Assembly: GCF_900078755.1 (NCBI RefSeq)
Contig: NZ_FKIH01000010.1
DNA from: Ichthyocystis sparus
GTDB lineage: Bacteria > Pseudomonadota > Gammaproteobacteria > Burkholderiales > 2013Ark19i
Length of the DNA: 64,000 nucleotides
Strand: one strand, 5' to 3'
Shown here: positions 58,696 through 64,000 of the stretch, piece after piece
How positions within the stretch are numbered: the stretch's first letter is position 1
Layout: each line of letters opens with the position of its first letter
The notes under the pieces: model-generated
The model's input: only the letters and a program-made list of their open reading frames with translations
Databases searched by the model: none
Told to the model about the DNA's origin: nothing
Made by a program: the position numbers and the translations under genes

Positions 58696-61600
58696 ATGAA
58701 GTCTGATTACATTCCCCATGTCCATGTATCTCCGCGCTCGATGGAAATAGTACCATCTGCCGAAAAGAATTTGCCTTATATATCTAAAAAAAATGTTGGG
58801 AGCTTATTAGATTTAAATTGTAAAGTTGAGATTGATGAGGAAATTATTTGTTGTTCCCATTTGTCTTCATTGTTTACTTTGAATAGTATTGATTGTTACA
58901 GAAATAACAGAAAAATGAAGGTTAGTGAGTTGTTCTCAGATGAAGAATCAATAAAAAAAGCACTTCCTGCTAATTTCAAAGAAATCCATAAAAATATAAT
59001 AGATAATTCATGTGGCAGATATATTATAGCCTGCGATGGTTTTGGTAATTTTTTGTATAAAATAGCATCTAACATACTTGCTGGGGAGCAGAGATTTTTT
59101 ATTTTACATAGTTGTATTCATGCAATGTCTTTTAAGATCATACGTAAAACCAAGGAAATGGAAGGATTAGTAGTAGATAGTTGGGTGGTGCATTTTTTTG
59201 ATCCCAACAAGACCAATGTTGTGTCACGTAGCGAAGTTTTAAGCTGTGAGGAATTTTTAGATCTAAGTAGATTTTCTTTAAGAATGTTTATTGATAAAAA
59301 TAAGTATAAAGAGTATTTTGAAAATGATGAATTAGAGCCAACAGAAAATGAGTGCGCAATATATGAATGCTCTGATACAAAGAATGCAAGTTTTAACTTT
59401 TTAACTTTAGAAACTATGTCTAAATACAAAATTTCTGGGTGCATGATATATCATATGATCTTTAATAACATTAGTTCATTGGATATTAGAGAAGTAGTAA
59501 AATCTAGGTCGTTTTCAACGTTGAATGCTGATATTAGAAGGGAGGTATTTTTTGCTAGAAGCTCCATGGGTATTTCCGCACTTCAACTGGCCATGGAACA
59601 AAATAAACCTAACTCTGTGAGATCGTATAATAATCTTTTGGAAGAACTTTCTTATGATGAACAATTAAGTTTATTACCTGATATTATACATACTAAATCA
59701 CCTACAGGAGCATCAGCTTTATTTATGGCTATGCAAGGTGGATATAGTGAATGTGTTGACAGTTTTGGTTTACTGCTCGATAGATTAATAAATATAAGAC
59801 ATAGAATTGATGTAAAAAATTTTTCTGGGATGCTCTTTGATATTTTGTTGGCAAAGCGTGGAGATGGCTTATCTGCTCTTTCTATGGCTTTGCTATCAAA
59901 TAATGCTGATGCTATTTTAGCTTTTGGTAGTCTTTTGGATAAGGTTTTTATACTTAAAGATATTGTTGATAGTAGAGCATTATCTAACATAATTTTTGGA
60001 TTGTTGAGTCATAAAGATGACATGGGAATGTCTGGTCTGTTCTATGCTTTTAAAAAGGGTAATCCTGATGCAGTTGCTGCTTTTTCTAAATTGATAGACA
60101 GGTTACTTCTCATGAAAGGGTATGTTCCTGATACTGATATAGCAGATATGATTTTTAAGTTATTAGTTGATAAAACTTACGTTGGCACTTCTGGATTATT
60201 TTTTGCTTTACAAGGGGGACATGCTGATACAGTAGTTGTTTTTGACCAGTTAATAAGCAAATTTTCACTGCTGAGGCATAGTATATCTAAAGCCGGATTT
60301 AACTCTATGATGCTGGACATATTAATGGCTGCTAGAAGCAACAGTACACCTGGCATATTCATATCATTAGCAAGAAATGATGTTGATGTTGTTAGAGCAT
60401 ATAGTTCATTGTTAATATATGCACCTAAGGAAGTTAGAAGAGAAATATTTTGTATTAGAACTCGTAATAGATCACCTGCTCTTCATGCATTTATGGGCCA
60501 TAATAATCCACTCTCTTTGAGAGCATATGGTTGTTTTTTGCAGGCACTTTCTTGTGACGAGCAAATTGATCTATTGCCAGAGATTTTAATTTCTAAAAAT
60601 TATAATGGAGACCCTGCTCTATTTACAGCCATGAAAGAAGGATATAGCGATTGTATTGATGAATATTCTGTCTTGATAGAAAATCAATTAATGGCAATCA
60701 AAAATAGAATGTCTAATGATGATTTTGCTAGTCTAGTTTTAGACATCGTATTTGCTAAAATAAGTGATGGAACATCTGCTTTATTTGTTGGGATGTATAA
60801 CAATAAAGTTAGCGCAATAGAATCTTATGCTGGATTATTAGGCAAAGTTTTACTGCTACTAAAGAGCGTTATATCAGATGATAAATTGGCTGATATTATT
60901 TATAATGTAGCTTCATGTTGCCCACCTTCCTGTGCCGAAAGCCCTATGTTTATAGCTCTATACAGAGGGCATGGTGCTTCCATTGGTGCTTTTGGTTTAT
61001 TGGTTGATAAACTAATGCTAATGAAAGATTATATATCTCACGATAAACTTTCAGATATGATCTTTAAATTGCTGAAAGCTAGAACTAACGAAAATGTTGA
61101 TGGATTATTTATGGCTTTGCAAGAAGGTAATACTGATTCAGTAATTTCTTTTGGATTTTTGTTAAGTAAATTTATCAGTATGAAAGAATACATAAAAGAT
61201 ACTTCACTTCTTGATATGGTATTTGATTTACTAATCTGTAAAAGTAGTAGTAATAATATTCCTGGTTTGTTTATGGCTATGCAAAATGGACACTACAGCA
61301 CTGTAGATGCTTTTAGAGAGCTATTAGAAAAAATAATGATATTTAGGGATGATGTATTAAGTGAGTATTTTAATAGTATGCTTTTAGAAACTGTAATATC
61401 TAAAAGACCAGATGGTATATCCGGATTGTTTATAGCACTAAAAAATAACTGTCCTGAGGTAGTTATGTCTTATGGACTATTGCTCAATTTAATACCCAAA
61501 TATGAATTAGTTAACGTATTAGTGGCTTCCAATAGCTCCGGCATACCTGCTGCATTATTTGCTGGTAAGGAAGCTTTAGATAGTTATCTAAAAATAATAT

Positions 61601-61773
61601 CTTACCTACCATCTGGTATTAAATATACTTTGTATTTGAGACTTAGTAGAATAAGAATATCAATTAGACATACATCTTTAAATGATAGTGATCTTGATGG
61701 AAGATATAAACTTTTATTGGAGAAGGTTAAAGGTCTTGCTATAGGCTCCGTAGGAAATGTTGTAATAACCTAA
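58696..61773 (+). CDS. Giant ShET2/EspL-like effector with about 13 repeats (paralogue G)
   Basis: 1025 residues from ATG 58696; the ribosome binding site is poor, and the start is set by the aligned HVHVSPRSMEIVPS. Cys53 (IICCSHLSSLF), His142 (CIHAMSFK) and Asp169 (VHFFDPNKT) are conserved. The otherwise invariant LETLSQDGISG is LETMSKYKISG here. It is the most divergent intact member: some units (AKISDGTSALFVGMYNNKVS; CCPPSCAESPMFIALYRGHG) have no close match in A-E, but do match the relics at 22982-24701 and 61875-63097. The cap is shortened (KVKGLAIGSVGNVVIT). Confidence 0.76.
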   Translation: MKSDYIPHVHVSPRSMEIVPSAEKNLPYISKKNVGSLLDLNCKVEIDEEIICCSHLSSLFTLNSIDCYRNNRKMKVSELFSDEESIKKALPANFKEIHKNIIDNSCGRYIIACDGFGNFLYKIASNILAGEQRFFILHSCIHAMSFKIIRKTKEMEGLVVDSWVVHFFDPNKTNVVSRSEVLSCEEFLDLSRFSLRMFIDKNKYKEYFENDELEPTENECAIYECSDTKNASFNFLTLETMSKYKISGCMIYHMIFNNISSLDIREVVKSRSFSTLNADIRREVFFARSSMGISALQLAMEQNKPNSVRSYNNLLEELSYDEQLSLLPDIIHTKSPTGASALFMAMQGGYSECVDSFGLLLDRLINIRHRIDVKNFSGMLFDILLAKRGDGLSALSMALLSNNADAILAFGSLLDKVFILKDIVDSRALSNIIFGLLSHKDDMGMSGLFYAFKKGNPDAVAAFSKLIDRLLLMKGYVPDTDIADMIFKLLVDKTYVGTSGLFFALQGGHADTVVVFDQLISKFSLLRHSISKAGFNSMMLDILMAARSNSTPGIFISLARNDVDVVRAYSSLLIYAPKEVRREIFCIRTRNRSPALHAFMGHNNPLSLRAYGCFLQALSCDEQIDLLPEILISKNYNGDPALFTAMKEGYSDCIDEYSVLIENQLMAIKNRMSNDDFASLVLDIVFAKISDGTSALFVGMYNNKVSAIESYAGLLGKVLLLLKSVISDDKLADIIYNVASCCPPSCAESPMFIALYRGHGASIGAFGLLVDKLMLMKDYISHDKLSDMIFKLLKARTNENVDGLFMALQEGNTDSVISFGFLLSKFISMKEYIKDTSLLDMVFDLLICKSSSNNIPGLFMAMQNGHYSTVDAFRELLEKIMIFRDDVLSEYFNSMLLETVISKRPDGISGLFIALKNNCPEVVMSYGLLLNLIPKYELVNVLVASNSSGIPAALFAGKEALDSYLKIISYLPSGIKYTLYLRLSRIRISIRHTSLNDSDLDGRYKLLLEKVKGLAIGSVGNVVIT

Positions 61774-61874
61774 ATAAATAATGGCTTTAAATTTTATGGT
61801 GTTAGTTCGTAAAATTAAATCCGATGCTGGTGCCAATAATATTATATCAGTATATGCAATATATACTAAATATA

Positions 61875-63097
61875 TAAAAAATTACTTTAGGTTATAAGAG
61901 AAATTCTTATTGTGAAAGGTCATGTGCCTGCTGGTGGTATGGCGAGTGTGGTCTTTGGGATATTGGAATCTAAATCATATGATGAAAGCCCTTTGTTAAT
62001 AGCTCTATCTAGAAGATATTATGATTCTGTTGTTGCTTTTGGTTGATTAATTAAAGATTGTATGTCCAACGATAAACTTTCAAACATGGTTTTTGAGTTA
62101 TTAGTTATTGAAATCTAGGACTGGTAAAGGTGTTGATGGATTGTTTATGGCTTTTCAAAAAGGATATACTGATACGGCAACTGCTTTTGGCTCATTATTA
62201 GGTAAACTTATTGGTATGAAAGGCCACATAGAAAGTGATGCGTTGGTTGACATGACTTTTGATTTATTGACGTGTAAAAGGGATAGGAATAATGTTCCTG
62301 GTTTGTTTGTGACTATGTATAAAGGACACCATAAAACCGTAGATGCTTTTGGAGAATCATTAGACAAAGCTTTATTAGCTCTAAAGGGTACTGTACCAGA
62401 TGATAAGCTTGTAAGATTGGTTTTTACATTGTTAAAGGCTAGAACTAGCAAAGGCGTTGATGGATTATTTGTAGCTTTGCAAGAAGGAAATAGCAATGTT
62501 GTACTTTTTTTTGTCTCATTGTTAGATAGACTTCTTAGTCTAAAAGGATGCATAGAGGATACCACATTGGTTGGTATGCTATTTGATTTACTAATGTGTA
62601 AAAGTGATGTCGATGGTGCTCCAGGGTTATTTGTAGCTATGCAAAATGGACATCGTGGGGCTGTAGATGCTTTTGTAAAATTATTAGAAAAATTTAGATG
62701 TTTAGGGATGATATATCTACTGGATATTTTATATAATATATTGTTAGATCTTGTGGCATCTAGATAATGATTTTCCTGAGGTAGTTGTGTCTACACCAGA
62801 CTACTTAAATTAATGCCTAGAGATGAGTTGGTTAATGCATTAGTGGCTTCTGATAGTCCTGGCAGACCTGCTGCATTACTTGCTGGTAGTAATGCCTTGG
62901 AAGCCTATTTTGCAATGGTATCTGAATTTCCTACAAAGACTATATATGCTTTACATTCACAACTTAGTAGTGCAAGAAGGTCAATTGGACATATATTGGC
63001 TGGTGATAGTAATCTTGATGGGAAATATAAACTTTTATTGGAGAAGGTTAAAGAACTTGCCAGAAGATCAAGACAGAGCCATTATAGTTTGCAATAA
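61875..63097 (+). pseudogene. Decayed paralogue with frameshifts, C-terminal part
   Basis: Pieces in order: an ILIVKGHVPAGGMASVVFGI unit, an ESPLLIALSRRYYDSVVAFG unit ended by TGA, an open stretch 62108-62767 with four units (for example DGLFVALQEGNSNVVLFFVS), a frameshift near 62695 and another near 62765, and the cap at 62813-63097 (LVNALVASDSPGRPAALLAG ... KVKELARRSRQSH). The N-terminal domain is absent. The two open stretches are parts of one former gene, not separate genes. Confidence 0.85.
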
Positions 63098-63963
63098 GAT
63101 AGAGTCAATAAAGCTGAAATATATTGTTACTTAGGTAGCACAAATTACCACTAAAAAATAGAGCTATACAGATGGCAGACTATGTAAAAGCTAGTGGTGC
63201 CAGGTTTATATGTAGACTATAAATGTGTAACCATTCTTTGTTATATATCATCTCAGTATAAAAAAATTATTTCACAAGGTAAATATCACATTATATCACA
63301 TTAATTCTTCTACTAAACATACTAGGATGGAGCCTCGCTCTGCAAGTGTATAGTAATATATACTTGCAACAGAATATGGAAAAGTGGCATGGATTCATCT
63401 AGTACTAATACTCATATATCTCAACAATCAAAGTGCGGATCATAATCCGTTACATGTTCATTTATACTTATCAAGGGTAACACCTCGTAGTACTATAAGT
63501 AAAATATTACTGGAGAAAATAAAATAGTACCCATGATTTATCTATACTAATGTAGTGATACTGCGTTAAGATGGTAATTGCCAAAAAAATCATATAAATA
63601 ACTCAAAATAATCTTCTGGTATAACCTTTCTGTGTGCTTTTTTTAATTTAATACACACACTAAATACACAAATAAATTAAGTTCTATTTATATTTTAACA
63701 TTGTATTGTCATCACATTTAATATATTTATGCTGGGTAGCATATGCAGCATAGGGGTTTATTATTGATTAATAGGATATTAGAATATTGATAATTGTAAT
63801 TTATCTGAGTCTATTAGTAATAGAGAAAATTTATTAGACAAGTCAATCGTTGTATAAGATGTTATTTTAAAACAATTACTTTATATTTTAATTCATTAAA
63901 GCTACTGTGCTAGCATATCAATGTTTAGATTGACATTCAGGATATAGGGGGGGTGAAGTTGCG
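63098..63963. other. 3' flank, possible N-terminal relic and 5' leader of next paralogue
   Basis: 63098-63200 matches the 3' flank of paralogue B. At 63394 an ATG reads MDSSSTNTHISQQS before stopping, possibly a ruined family N-terminus. 63860-63960 shares TTTTAAAACAATTACTTTATAT and the ATTCAT element with the 5' module. No other gene is seen. Confidence 0.5.
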
Positions 63964-64000
63964 ATGAGCCTTGGTGTGCATTTGTTATCACATTCAATGA
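63964..64000 (+). CDS. First codons of another giant paralogue (runs off window)
   Basis: ATG 63964 preceded by a run of G (63947-63953) at a good distance. The 12 visible codons, MSLGVHLLSHSM, match the HVHLS.HSME start of paralogues A-C. The array therefore continues to the right of the window. Confidence 0.7.
   Translation, partial: MSLGVHLLSHSM

Noticed and set aside
43510..62565. Many antisense frames of 60-136 codons inside the giant effectors
   Set aside because: They recur at the same repeat positions in each paralogue as a by-product of codon composition and have no start signals.

Overview
The window has two very different halves. Positions 1-19261 are a dense run of plus-strand housekeeping genes. 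Their pairings are those of Betaproteobacteria: pepP-ubiH, fis-purH, psd-pssA, surE-nlpD, dapA-bamC and cmk-rpsA-ihfB. The pairs are joined in an unusual order, and usual partners (dusB, ruvC, pcm, rpoS) are missing from their expected places. Together with the AT-rich sequence and the effector-like genes downstream, this suggests a genome-reduced, host-associated betaproteobacterium. Fish epitheliocystis agents such as Candidatus Ichthyocystis are a plausible match, but that is inference and no marker gene here settles it.

Region 1 (1-19261) covers: PepP (5' end outside the window), UbiH, Fis, PurH, PurD, Psd, PssA, an HtrA/DegP-like protein that has lost all three catalytic residues, AlaS, SurE, an NlpD-like lipoprotein, DapA, BamC, Cmk, ribosomal protein S1, IHF-beta and a DolP-like BON lipoprotein. 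The themes are purine and phospholipid synthesis, envelope maintenance, translation and nucleoid proteins.

Region 2 (19262-33137) is accessory. It holds three minus-strand genes without recognised homologues: a 216-residue tail-anchored protein and two large proteins with Ser-rich, disordered-looking N-termini. It also holds a tyrosine recombinase, a decayed duplicate of the recombinase neighbourhood, and the first members and relics of a large gene family.

Region 3 (22982-64000, overlapping region 2) is a tandem array of one giant paralogous family on the plus strand: six apparently intact genes (1022-1359 codons), one long copy with two in-frame stops, the first codons of another at the right edge, and at least six decayed relics. 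Each full copy has an N-terminal domain of about 270 residues with an invariant Cys/His/Asp set. I recognise it as resembling the ShET2/EspL/OspD family of type III secreted cysteine-protease effectors. It is followed by 13-19 (about 21 in the broken copy) helical, ankyrin-like repeats of about 53 residues and a conserved C-terminal cap. Flanking DNA is duplicated with the genes (5' and 3' modules). The repeats change number by unequal exchange, and one gene carries an octanucleotide tandem repeat in its upstream region. The array looks like an effector diversification locus under birth-and-death evolution. All assignments come from reading the sequence; no search was run.
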